Shown here: positions 18,402-26,942 of the stretch, piece after piece
Layout of the letters: each line of letters starts with the position of its first letter
Numbering within the stretch: position 1 is the stretch's first letter
Origin: Flavobacterium galactosidilyticum
GTDB taxonomy: Bacteria; Bacteroidota; Bacteroidia; Flavobacteriales; Flavobacteriaceae
Direction: 5' to 3'
Assembly: GCF_020911945.1 (NCBI RefSeq)
Contig: NZ_CP087135.1
Location: 2,220,001-2,284,000 of the forward strand
DNA length: 64,000 bases
Notes under the pieces: model-generated
The model's input: only the letters and a program-made list of their open reading frames with translations
The model's database searches: none
Told to the model about the DNA's origin: nothing
Translations under genes and position numbers: made by a program

Positions 18402-18637
18402 ATTGTTCAATTGCATTTTTTGTTTTACTACGATAATATGTTTTTATAATTGGAGTTTAGGTGTTTTTTTTAGTAAATAAAAACATCTTTATTATGCACT
18501 AAGTTGGGAAGGTTTGTTTACTTAGATTTTTCAAAATGCTAAACAGTTTTCCTTTTGTCTTTGTGCCTGGTAGAATAATAACACGCCATATTAGTAAAAG
18601 AATCTATTTTTTTTAAACTAAGAGAAACCATAAGTCT

Positions 18638-19459
18638 ATGAAAAAATCAATCTTTTTCACTTTTTTTTTATTCGTTTTCTTATCTGCCAAAGCGGCTAAG
18701 ATTGATACTATAAGTGTTTTTAGCTCAGCGATGAATAAAAACATAAAAACATGTGTAATAACTCCAAAAGGTTATAAAAAAAGCAATAAAAAATTCCCCG
18801 TTGTATATCTTCTTCATGGCTATAGCGGCAATTACGCAACTTGGGTTAAAAGTTTTAAAGAAGTTGCAAATCAGGCTGATAAATATGGTTTTATAATAAT
18901 AGGTGTTGATGGGAATTATTCGAGTTGGTATTTTGATAGTCCAATAGATTCGACCTTTAAATATGAAACGTATATAGTAGATGAATTGGTTCCTTTTATA
19001 GATAAAAAATATAAAACCATAGCCAGTCCTGCGGGAAGAGCCATAAGTGGTTTAAGTATGGGCGGACATGGAGCGTTGTACTTATCGTTCAAACATCAAG
19101 ATGTGTATGGAGCATCAGGAAGCATGAGCGGAGGAGTTGATATTCGTCCATTTCCTGAAAACTGGGATATAAAAAAACGCCTTGGTTCCATTACTGATTT
19201 TCCTGAAAATTGGAACAAAAATACCATCATTAATATGCTTAACTTGGTAGGAAATAATCATTTAAAACTAATTATTGATTGTGGTGTTGACGATTTTTTT
19301 ATTGAGGTAAACAGAAAGCTTCATGAGAAGATGCTTGCTTTAAAAATCAATCACGATTATATAGAGCGTCCGGGGAAACACAATATCGATTATTGGGAAA
19401 ACTCATTAAAATTTCAATTGTTGTTTTTTAATAATTTTTTTAAGCAAACAGTAAACTAA
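18638..19459 (+). CDS. Secreted alpha/beta-hydrolase esterase (esterase D/PF00756 type)
   Basis: A 273-residue secreted enzyme with signal peptide (cleavage probably after AKA, near residue 20). The alpha/beta-hydrolase fold is shown by YLLHGYSGNYATWV near 52-65 (oxyanion region), nucleophile elbow GLSMGGHG near 144, DCGVDDFF near 213 (acid) and PGKHNIDYW near 247 (His). This is the putative-esterase family that includes esterase D and antigen-85-like enzymes. It opens a plus-strand run in which the next gene starts 6 nt after its stop. A role in removing acyl groups such as O-acetyl from wall sugars would fit the neighbours, but the substrate is unknown. Confidence 0.8.
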   Translation: MKKSIFFTFFLFVFLSAKAAKIDTISVFSSAMNKNIKTCVITPKGYKKSNKKFPVVYLLHGYSGNYATWVKSFKEVANQADKYGFIIIGVDGNYSSWYFDSPIDSTFKYETYIVDELVPFIDKKYKTIASPAGRAISGLSMGGHGALYLSFKHQDVYGASGSMSGGVDIRPFPENWDIKKRLGSITDFPENWNKNTIINMLNLVGNNHLKLIIDCGVDDFFIEVNRKLHEKMLALKINHDYIERPGKHNIDYWENSLKFQLLFFNNFFKQTVN

Positions 19460-19465
19460 TTAATT

Positions 19466-21304
19466 ATGAAATATATATATTCTAAAATTCTATTTCTTTT
19501 TATAATTACATCTTGTTTGTCCCAAAATATAGATAGTAAAGAGGATATCAAATTTGTACATCTTACTGATATACATGTTACTGAAGGAAATGAAAATGAT
19601 TTTTTATTGCAAAAAATTATTAAGGAGATTAATGAATCAACTAATGAATTTGTAGTAATTACAGGTGATTTAACTAATCGTGGAGATGACGAAGAGTTAA
19701 ATCATGTATACGCGATTCTATCGAGTTTAAAAATACCGTACCATATAATTTCTGGAAATCATGAAACTACGTGGAGCGAAAGCGCAGGTTTGACTTACAA
19801 GAGACTTTGGGGAGCAGATCGCTTTGTTTTCTCAAAAGGAGATTACCTTTTTGTTGGCTTCCCTTGTGGACCTTATATGAAAATGGGTGATGGTTTTGTG
19901 AAAAAAGAGGATCTTTTGTTTTTAGACAAAACAATTAAGGATAGTCTTAATGGTAATTTAAAAAAAGTTCTAAGTTTTTCTCATTATCCTTTAGATAATA
20001 GTCTTAGTAATTACAAAGAAGTACTTTCTGTTTTGGAAAAATATCCAACAGTAGCTAATTTTTGTGGTCACGGTCATACTTTAAAAGAGTATAATTTCTC
20101 TGGTTTGAGTGGTATTATGGGAGCATCTATTACTTCTCGAGACGGAAAAACTAAAAGTTATAATGAAGTAATTATTGGTAATGATAGTATTCGTATTTAT
20201 AAAAAAGAGTTAGATAAACCAAGTGTTTTTAAATTTTCTATTTCTTCACAGCCTTCTAAAATTGAAATTGTGGATGATGAAATAAATCAGCTTTTCGAGC
20301 CTTTTATTGCTGATATAGCATCAATTTATAGTGTTCCTAGTTTTGATAAAAAGAACCTTTATTTTGCAAATTCTCTAGGACAAATTCAGTCTGTAAATCT
20401 GAAAAGTAAAATTTCGAATTGGAAAATAGAAACGGCTAATTCTATTTATTTTACTCCTACAATTGTCAAAAGTACATTAGTAGTGGGCACAATTGAAGGC
20501 AATATTTTAGGGTTTGATAAAGATACAGCAAAAGAGAGATGGAATATTTCGGTTGGAGGAGTTCTAGTTGGTGCACCAATTGTAGAAAAGAATAAAATCT
20601 ACACAGCAAGTTCTACAAAATTTATTTGTGTTGATGCAGTTACAGGAAGAATGATTTGGGAAAGCAAATTACCACTGTCTTATTCACAAGGAAAACCATT
20701 AATTCATGGTAATACAATTATTTTTGGATCGTGGGATACCTTTCTCTATTGTTTAAATAAAACTACTGGAGCACTTTTATGGAAATGGAATAATGGCAAT
20801 GAAAAACAAGAGCTGTATTCACCAGGTAATGTCAATGTAGTGGCTTCAAACAAAAGACTTTATTTTGTTACTCCACAGCGCTTCCTTACTATTTTGGACT
20901 TAAATACAGGAAAAACTTTATTGAGAACCTCTAAATGGAAGGTTAGAGAATCAATGGGCAAAAGCCAAGATGGTAAATGGTTTTATGCTAAAACAATGGA
21001 TGGTGAACTTTTGAGATTACCACTAAGCGATAATTTAGAATTGACTGAAGAAAATTTAGTAAGCCAAAGTAAAGTCTTAGATTTAAAAATAGGATATGAA
21101 CACAATCCTGCACCAATTCTTGAGAAAAACGGTAAAATTTATGTGGGTAGTCGTAAAGGTGAAGTTGTTATTGTTGATGCTAATAAATTTGAGATAATAA
21201 AAGTAATTAAATTGGGGAGTTCAAGTATAAACGGATTTTCAATTGATGAAAAAGGTAGCGTTTGGACTTCACTCATTGAGGGTGGAATTTACTTGTTAGA
21301 ATAA
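19466..21304 (+). CDS. Metallophosphoesterase lipoprotein with PQQ-type beta-propeller
   Basis: A 612-residue lipoprotein (lipobox IITSC, Cys17). Residues about 28-250 are a calcineurin-like phosphoesterase with the metal ligands in order: LTDIHVTEGNEND, ITGDLTNRGDD, ISGNHETTW, FSHYPLD and CGHGHT. Residues about 290-612 are a series of short blades with the PQQ-repeat look (for example KDTAKERWNISVGGVLVGAP, AVTGRMIWES and KTTGALLWKWNNG). Phosphodiesterase or phosphatase action outside the inner membrane is likely. In this run it could handle teichoic-like or phospho-sugar decorations, but nothing in the sequence proves it. It is 6 nt after the esterase and 55 nt before the GHL10 gene. Confidence 0.82.
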   Translation: MKYIYSKILFLFIITSCLSQNIDSKEDIKFVHLTDIHVTEGNENDFLLQKIIKEINESTNEFVVITGDLTNRGDDEELNHVYAILSSLKIPYHIISGNHETTWSESAGLTYKRLWGADRFVFSKGDYLFVGFPCGPYMKMGDGFVKKEDLLFLDKTIKDSLNGNLKKVLSFSHYPLDNSLSNYKEVLSVLEKYPTVANFCGHGHTLKEYNFSGLSGIMGASITSRDGKTKSYNEVIIGNDSIRIYKKELDKPSVFKFSISSQPSKIEIVDDEINQLFEPFIADIASIYSVPSFDKKNLYFANSLGQIQSVNLKSKISNWKIETANSIYFTPTIVKSTLVVGTIEGNILGFDKDTAKERWNISVGGVLVGAPIVEKNKIYTASSTKFICVDAVTGRMIWESKLPLSYSQGKPLIHGNTIIFGSWDTFLYCLNKTTGALLWKWNNGNEKQELYSPGNVNVVASNKRLYFVTPQRFLTILDLNTGKTLLRTSKWKVRESMGKSQDGKWFYAKTMDGELLRLPLSDNLELTEENLVSQSKVLDLKIGYEHNPAPILEKNGKIYVGSRKGEVVIVDANKFEIIKVIKLGSSSINGFSIDEKGSVWTSLIEGGIYLLE

Positions 21305-21359
21305 TTTGTAACAATCTTTCTCTCATTAATAATTCAACTAATTAATTTAAATCGTAATC

Positions 21360-22847
21360 ATGAAGAGTATAAAAATTTTAATTCTAGTATTATTTTTTCA
21401 AACGAATATTTTTAGTCAACAACTCCAAAAAAGAGACATGCGTGCTGCATGGATATCAACTGTTGATAATATAGATTGGCCGTCAAAACCAGGACTCTCA
21501 GACCAAGAAATGAAAGGGGAGATGATTCGGATTTTGGATAATTTAAGGTCATATAATTTGAATACTGTTGTTTTTCAAATTCGCCCTACGGCAGATGCGT
21601 ATTATAAATCTTCTAAGGAACCTGCTTCTCATTGGATTACCGGAACGCAAGGAGTTGCTCCTGGTTTTGATCCGCTGCAATTAATGATTGACGAAGCTGG
21701 TAAAAGAGGAATGAGTGTACATGTTTGGCTCAATCCGTATCGCGTACAAAAAGACACTACTATAGATGTTCTTAGCAAATCACATTTGTATTTTAAAAAG
21801 CCAGAACTGTTTCTCACTTATGGAAAAACGAGATATTTTAATCCAGGTTACCAAGAAACCAGAGATTTTGTAGCTGGAGTAGTAGGGGAGATTGTTCGAA
21901 ATTATGACATTCAAGCCATACACATGGACGATTATTTTTATCCTTATAAAATAGTAGGCGAAGAATTTCCTGACGATAAGGCTTTTGCTACTGAACCGCG
22001 ACAATTTAAAGACAAAGAGGATTGGAGAAGGGACAATGTAGATTTGATTATCAAGCAAATAAGAGATACGATAATTGCCAATAAACCAGAGGTTGAATTT
22101 GGAATTTCCCCTTTTGGAGTATGGCGAAATAAGTCCAAAGATTCAGAAGGTTCGAATACTGTTGCTGGTGCTACAAATTATGATGATTTGTATGCCAATA
22201 TTTTAAAATGGCAAAAAGAAAACTGGATTGATTATGTAACGCCTCAATTGTATTGGCATATAGGTTTTGATAGAGCTGATTTTGAAGTTTTAGCAAAATG
22301 GTGGGCAGCACACAAATATGGAGCGAATGTTTATATTGGCTTAGGTGATTACAAAATTTCTAAAACCGCTAAAGAAATCGAATGGAGAAGTACAGATCAA
22401 ATAGTAAAGCAGTTAGAAATGATTCGATCCTTGCCACTAATTGATGGTTCCATGCATTTTACGGCTAACGTTTTTGGAAAACTAGGGGATTCATTTAGAA
22501 AACCGCTGCTCGAAAAACAATATAAATATATCGCTCTAACACCCGAATCAAATAGAATTACGAGAATTAAACCACAGCCGCCAATGGAAACTTCGGTTCT
22601 TAAAAAAGAGAACAAAATGGTTCTTAGTTGGAAGCCTGGAAAAGACAATAAAAAGTATGTCATTTATAGATTTAGCAACGGTAAAATAACTGATTTTTCT
22701 AATCCTGAAAATATTTATTACGTAACTACTGCGACAAATTTAGAGGTGCCAAATGCTGATTTCCAAAATTATATTTATGCTGTTTCTGCATTGAGCACAA
22801 CTCAAACAGAAAGTTATCCTGTACAATTTAATCAAGTAAAAAAATGA
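21360..22847 (+). CDS. GHL10-family glycosyl hydrolase, DigH-like
   Basis: A 495-residue secreted protein with a signal peptide (ends FSQ, about residue 20). The GHL10/DUF187 domain spans about 24-340 with KRDMRAAWISTVDNIDWPS, VVFQIRPTADAYYKSS, TQGVAPGFDPL, VHVWLNPYR, HMDDYFYPY (acidic pair typical of the active-site strand) and FGISPFGVWRNKS. E. coli DigH (formerly YddW) belongs to this family and cleaves glycan strands stripped of peptides, so a role in cutting denuded peptidoglycan glycans is plausible. A fibronectin-like domain follows from about 400. It overlaps the GH20 gene by 4 nt (ATGA), which implies translational coupling. It is the intact paralogue of the remnant at 8249-8667. Confidence 0.85.
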   Translation: MKSIKILILVLFFQTNIFSQQLQKRDMRAAWISTVDNIDWPSKPGLSDQEMKGEMIRILDNLRSYNLNTVVFQIRPTADAYYKSSKEPASHWITGTQGVAPGFDPLQLMIDEAGKRGMSVHVWLNPYRVQKDTTIDVLSKSHLYFKKPELFLTYGKTRYFNPGYQETRDFVAGVVGEIVRNYDIQAIHMDDYFYPYKIVGEEFPDDKAFATEPRQFKDKEDWRRDNVDLIIKQIRDTIIANKPEVEFGISPFGVWRNKSKDSEGSNTVAGATNYDDLYANILKWQKENWIDYVTPQLYWHIGFDRADFEVLAKWWAAHKYGANVYIGLGDYKISKTAKEIEWRSTDQIVKQLEMIRSLPLIDGSMHFTANVFGKLGDSFRKPLLEKQYKYIALTPESNRITRIKPQPPMETSVLKKENKMVLSWKPGKDNKKYVIYRFSNGKITDFSNPENIYYVTTATNLEVPNADFQNYIYAVSALSTTQTESYPVQFNQVKK

Positions 22848-25348
22848 AAATATATCTGCTACTAATTGCTGTTTTTTTAAGTTCATTAAATACAGTAAAC
22901 GCTCAAAAACTAGATATTATTCCGAAACCTGTCAAAATAGAACAGCAGTTAGGAGTGTTTCTAATTCCGTCAGAAGTACATATTATTGTTGACAAAAAGA
23001 TAAAAAATAGCACTAATTATATTGGTAGTGAGTTTCTGAAAAATACGGGAACTACTCCAAAAATTTCAATTGGAAAAAAGCATCACAAAAATGGAATTCA
23101 GTTTTTAGTAGATGATAAATTGAGCATTCCCAATGATGGTTACACTTTGAGTATTGACAAAACAGGTGTTATTATTAAAGGGAATTCTCCAAACGGATTA
23201 CGGAATGGTTTTCAAACATTACTTCAAATTTGTTCTGCCAAAGACGTGAAAAAAGGAACAATTCCTTATGTGCAAATAGAAGATTATCCTCGTTTTGAAT
23301 GGCGCGGAATGATGCTTGATGTTTCAAGACAGTTTTTTGATAAAGAAACTGTTAAAAATTACATCGACTGGTTAGCAGCGCATAAAATGAATGTCTTTCA
23401 TTGGCATCTTACCGATGATAATGGTTGGAGAGTAGAAATTAAATCGATGCCAGATTTAACTTTAAAAGGTGGATTTAGAGGTCCAGGGGAAGTTTTGTTA
23501 CCTTCTTATGGTTCGGGAAATAAGCGTTACGGAGGTTATTACACCCAAGAAGATATCAAAGAAGTAGTAGCTTATGGTCTAAAACGCGGAGTTTCAATTA
23601 TGCCCGAAATTGAAATTCCAGGACACTCTCGAGCTGTAACTGCATCTTATCCTGAAATTGGTTGTGTTACAGAACAGGAAACAAAAAGTGTTCAGGGAGA
23701 AGTAAAAAATGTATGGTGCGTTGGTCGTGAAGAAAATTTTGAAATTTTAGATGGAATTATCAAAGAATTTACAGCAATGTTTCCTTTTGAATACATTCAT
23801 ATTGCAGGCGATGAGGTGAATCGTGCGAATTGGGAGCAATGTCCAAAATGTAAAGCAGTAATGGCAAAGGAAGGATATACAGATACTTTTCAGTTGCAGA
23901 ATTATTTCTTTAGACGCATCGAAAAAATTGTTGAAAAATACCATAGAAAGTCGGCGGGCTGGAACGAAATTATGAAAGGTGGGGAGTTAAGTCCTAAAAC
24001 CGAGATTTTTGCTTGGCAAGGTATAAGCTACGGAATAGAATCTGCCAAAAAAGGGCATCCCACTATTATGATTCCAGGACAATATACCTATTTTGATATG
24101 GCACAGTCTGAAACCGAAAGAGGTCATCGTTGGGCTGCGATTATCGATACTAAAAGAGTGTATTCGTTTGAACCAGTTCCTGAAAATGACTTGTCATTAG
24201 GCGAGCAAAAATTAATAAAAGGGGTTCAAGGTGCTTTATGGAGCGAATATCTTGATCTGCCAGCTCGATTTATGGAATACCAAAGTTATCCACGAATTAC
24301 GGCTTTATCTGAAATAGCTTGGTCTAAAAAAGAAGATAAAAACTGGAAAGATTTTTATGGAAGATTGACTAATAGTCATTTGCAACGATTAGCAAATATG
24401 GGAATTGCTTTTAGAGACTTTCCACCAACAGCAATTTATAAAAATGGAAATATTACTGTAACTCTGCCTTATGAAGGAGCTGTTGTTCGTTACGATTCGC
24501 AAGGAAACGAACCTACAAGAGAGTCCCCTTTGTATTTAAATCCAATTCAAACGAAGGATTATGAGAAATATATGTTTAGAACTTTTTTTAATGAGACTGC
24601 CGCAAGTCCTGCTGTAAAAGTAGAGAAACTGCCAGTTGCAAATTGGAACACATCTAAAGCGGAAACGCTAAATGTTTCGGAAAATATTTCGGAAAATATT
24701 GATAAAAATGGAATTTGGTATCTCACTTTTGATGCAGAATCTGACGCATCTAATAATGGAAGTATCAAAGCAGTTTCCCTTTTTGAAAATGATAAATTGA
24801 TACAAACGGAGTCAGCAGCAAGAACTTTAAAATCAAAACCTCGTTTGCGATTTGTGATTGAAAATTACAACGAAAAAAATAGCTATCGTTTGGATTTTAC
24901 TGTTGAAAATAAAGAAGCAAAACAATCAGCAGCGAAGGTAAATTTCGATTGCTCTCCCTATCAGGAACCAGAAGTAAAAGTAACTTCATCGATGGCAGAA
25001 AACCCGAAATTTCCGTTTTCTAAGCTGGAAGATTTCAATATCGAAACGTATTTGCGTACCGATGTTCCTTGTGTGAATGGTGATTGGATTTTATACACAT
25101 TTACGAAGCCTGTTACTTCTTCTAAAATTGATGTCTTGACTGGAATTCCACATCATCCGCGCTTTATTATTAGTGACGGTCACGTGGAGTACTCTTACAA
25201 TGGTGTTGATTTTATAAAGGGAGATAGCTTTGATTATGGTAATGCATCCATCTTTCCTAAGCAACCGGTAAAAGCAGTGAAAATTGTAATTACTGGAACA
25301 AATAACGAACCTATTATGGCAGGACAAGATTTGAGAATTAATCCGTAA
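22844..25348 (+). CDS. GH20 beta-N-acetylhexosaminidase
   Basis: An 834-residue secreted enzyme that removes terminal GlcNAc (or GalNAc). Signal peptide to about residue 20 (NAQ). Residues about 25-145 are the GH20 N-terminal domain. The catalytic barrel runs from about 150-500 with RGMMLDVSRQFF, HWHLTDDNGWRVEI near 187-200, MPEIEIPGH and the catalytic Asp323-Glu324 pair in HIAGDEVNRANW. The C-terminal third holds a chitobiase-C-like region (about 530-600) and an F5/8-type sandwich with WILYTFTKPVTSSKIDVLTG. Its start overlaps the GHL10 stop by 4 nt and its stop is 4 nt before the serine hydrolase, so the three are one operon. Confidence 0.95.
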   Translation: MKIYLLLIAVFLSSLNTVNAQKLDIIPKPVKIEQQLGVFLIPSEVHIIVDKKIKNSTNYIGSEFLKNTGTTPKISIGKKHHKNGIQFLVDDKLSIPNDGYTLSIDKTGVIIKGNSPNGLRNGFQTLLQICSAKDVKKGTIPYVQIEDYPRFEWRGMMLDVSRQFFDKETVKNYIDWLAAHKMNVFHWHLTDDNGWRVEIKSMPDLTLKGGFRGPGEVLLPSYGSGNKRYGGYYTQEDIKEVVAYGLKRGVSIMPEIEIPGHSRAVTASYPEIGCVTEQETKSVQGEVKNVWCVGREENFEILDGIIKEFTAMFPFEYIHIAGDEVNRANWEQCPKCKAVMAKEGYTDTFQLQNYFFRRIEKIVEKYHRKSAGWNEIMKGGELSPKTEIFAWQGISYGIESAKKGHPTIMIPGQYTYFDMAQSETERGHRWAAIIDTKRVYSFEPVPENDLSLGEQKLIKGVQGALWSEYLDLPARFMEYQSYPRITALSEIAWSKKEDKNWKDFYGRLTNSHLQRLANMGIAFRDFPPTAIYKNGNITVTLPYEGAVVRYDSQGNEPTRESPLYLNPIQTKDYEKYMFRTFFNETAASPAVKVEKLPVANWNTSKAETLNVSENISENIDKNGIWYLTFDAESDASNNGSIKAVSLFENDKLIQTESAARTLKSKPRLRFVIENYNEKNSYRLDFTVENKEAKQSAAKVNFDCSPYQEPEVKVTSSMAENPKFPFSKLEDFNIETYLRTDVPCVNGDWILYTFTKPVTSSKIDVLTGIPHHPRFIISDGHVEYSYNGVDFIKGDSFDYGNASIFPKQPVKAVKIVITGTNNEPIMAGQDLRINP

Positions 25349-25352
25349 CAAA

Positions 25353-26657
25353 ATGAAAAATACAACAATTAAAATACTTCTTGTTTTCGTAGTTTTGTTA
25401 GGAATTAGCTGTAGTTCGGTAAAAAAATCAAGTAAATCTTTCGACACTAAAACGAATGAAGTTTATATCGATTCGATGATGAGTAATGCACTTGAAAAAG
25501 GTTTTTTCCCCGGAGCTCAAATTAGTGTTGGTAGTAAAGATTCTATCCTTATTTTGAAAAATTATGGCTACCACGACTATTCAAAAAAAGAGCTGGTAAA
25601 AACGGAAGATGTGTACGACTTGGCTTCTATGTCTAAAGTTTTAGGAGCGACTCTTGTAGCGATGCGGTTAGTTGGTGATAATAAAATAAAATTGCAAGAC
25701 AAATTAGGAGATGTGGTTGCAGTTTATAAAAGCACAGCTATTTCTGACCTGACACTTTTTGAATTATTAACGCATACAACAGGGCTTAAATCAGGAATTA
25801 CTTTTTATCAAAGTTTGCTTTCTACACCTGACGGATCACCATTATTAAGTAGTCAAAAATCCGATGTTTATATTGAATTATTTGACAATATGTATGTCAA
25901 CAAAAACATTGTTTACGATACAAAATACTTGTCATTTGAACCAAGAGATAATTACATTCAAGTTTATAAAAACATGTGGTTGAATCCAGATTTTTATAAA
26001 ACGATTTATGAAAAAATAGGGTTAGCCAATACTAATACACGAGGGAATTATTTATACAGTGACCTCAATTTGATTCTCGTTCAACAAATGATGGAATCAA
26101 AAACAGGTATGAAACTAGATCAATTAGTCAAACAAAATTATAATGATTTAGGTATCTCAAAAATTGGATACAATCCTTTAAAATGGACTTCTGACCAAAA
26201 TGTGACACCAACGGAATTTGATCCTTTTTTTAGAAAAGATACGATTAAAGGATATGTGCATGATGAAGCAGCAGCTATTTTAGGAGGAGTTTCTGGAAAT
26301 GCAGGATTATTTGCCAATGCAGAATCCATTTCTGTGATTTGCCAAATGCTGCTTAATAATGGAAAGTATGCAGGTAAACAAATCTTAGAAAAAAAAGTAG
26401 TTAGAGAATTTATAAAATCGCCGTTGGTAAAAAAAGGAATTTATCGTGGACTTGGTTTTGACAAACGAAAACCAGATGCGTTTTATCAAGAGAATGATTT
26501 TGGTCATACCGGTTTTACGGGAACTTTTTTCTTTATGAATCCAGATAATAATCAGTTTTTAATTATTCTTACTAATCGTGTCAATCCAACGCGAACTAAC
26601 AAACTGATGTATAATGATAATTTTTCTTCTAAAATTTGGAAGCAAATAAATAATTGA
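25353..26657 (+). CDS. Serine hydrolase lipoprotein, stand-alone AmiE/beta-lactamase-type
   Basis: A 434-residue lipoprotein (lipobox LGISC, Cys20) of the class C beta-lactamase/AmiE superfamily. The nucleophile motif is Ser92-Met-Ser-Lys95 in DLASMSK, with YSDLN near 232 and GHTGFTG near 385. It aligns along its whole length with the C-terminal domain of the NagZ-AmiE fusion at 1381-4380 (shared blocks include GYVHD-AAA--GGV-G-AG-F-NA and RGLGFDKR). The genome therefore has the domain both fused and free. An N-acetylmuramyl-L-alanine amidase role is inferred from B. subtilis AmiE. A D,D-peptidase or esterase is possible. It is the last gene of the run. Confidence 0.85.
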   Translation: MKNTTIKILLVFVVLLGISCSSVKKSSKSFDTKTNEVYIDSMMSNALEKGFFPGAQISVGSKDSILILKNYGYHDYSKKELVKTEDVYDLASMSKVLGATLVAMRLVGDNKIKLQDKLGDVVAVYKSTAISDLTLFELLTHTTGLKSGITFYQSLLSTPDGSPLLSSQKSDVYIELFDNMYVNKNIVYDTKYLSFEPRDNYIQVYKNMWLNPDFYKTIYEKIGLANTNTRGNYLYSDLNLILVQQMMESKTGMKLDQLVKQNYNDLGISKIGYNPLKWTSDQNVTPTEFDPFFRKDTIKGYVHDEAAAILGGVSGNAGLFANAESISVICQMLLNNGKYAGKQILEKKVVREFIKSPLVKKGIYRGLGFDKRKPDAFYQENDFGHTGFTGTFFFMNPDNNQFLIILTNRVNPTRTNKLMYNDNFSSKIWKQINN

Positions 26658-26796
26658 AAAAATAAAATTCAATTTGAATCAATATGGGCCAAATATTATA
26701 ACTAAAAAGTAGGTAGGAGTTATACTTTACGTGATATATTGCTTTTTTTAAATTTAGTATTAATTTTGTCGCAACTCTTAAAATAAATTTGATTTT

Positions 26797-26828
26797 TTTG
26801 ATTAAACTTTAAAAAAAGTTTAATCAAA
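26797..26828. repeat. Perfect 14-bp inverted repeat before the APC permease
   Basis: TTTGATTAAACTTT (26797-26810) and AAAGTTTAATCAAA (26815-26828) pair perfectly over a 4-nt AAAA loop. It lies 140 nt after the previous stop and 25 nt upstream of a TACATTTG element. It could end the salvage operon or act as an operator. The stem is very A/T-rich and no long T-run follows. Confidence 0.6.
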
Positions 26829-26852
26829 TCTTTCATAATTGAATTTGTTTTA

Positions 26853-26860
26853 TACATTTG
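26853..26860 (+). promoter_or_regulatory. Possible -7 element for the APC permease
   Basis: TACATTTG matches TAnnTTTG and lies 82 nt before the permease ATG. No TTG sits at a standard distance upstream. The perfect inverted repeat at 26797-26828 occupies the -33 side. Confidence 0.35.
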
Positions 26861-26942
26861 GTTTTAAATAATATTTGCGTTATTTCTAAAATATCGGGGT
26901 GTTACTTGCATAATATTAATTTTTAATGAGAAAATTTACAAT

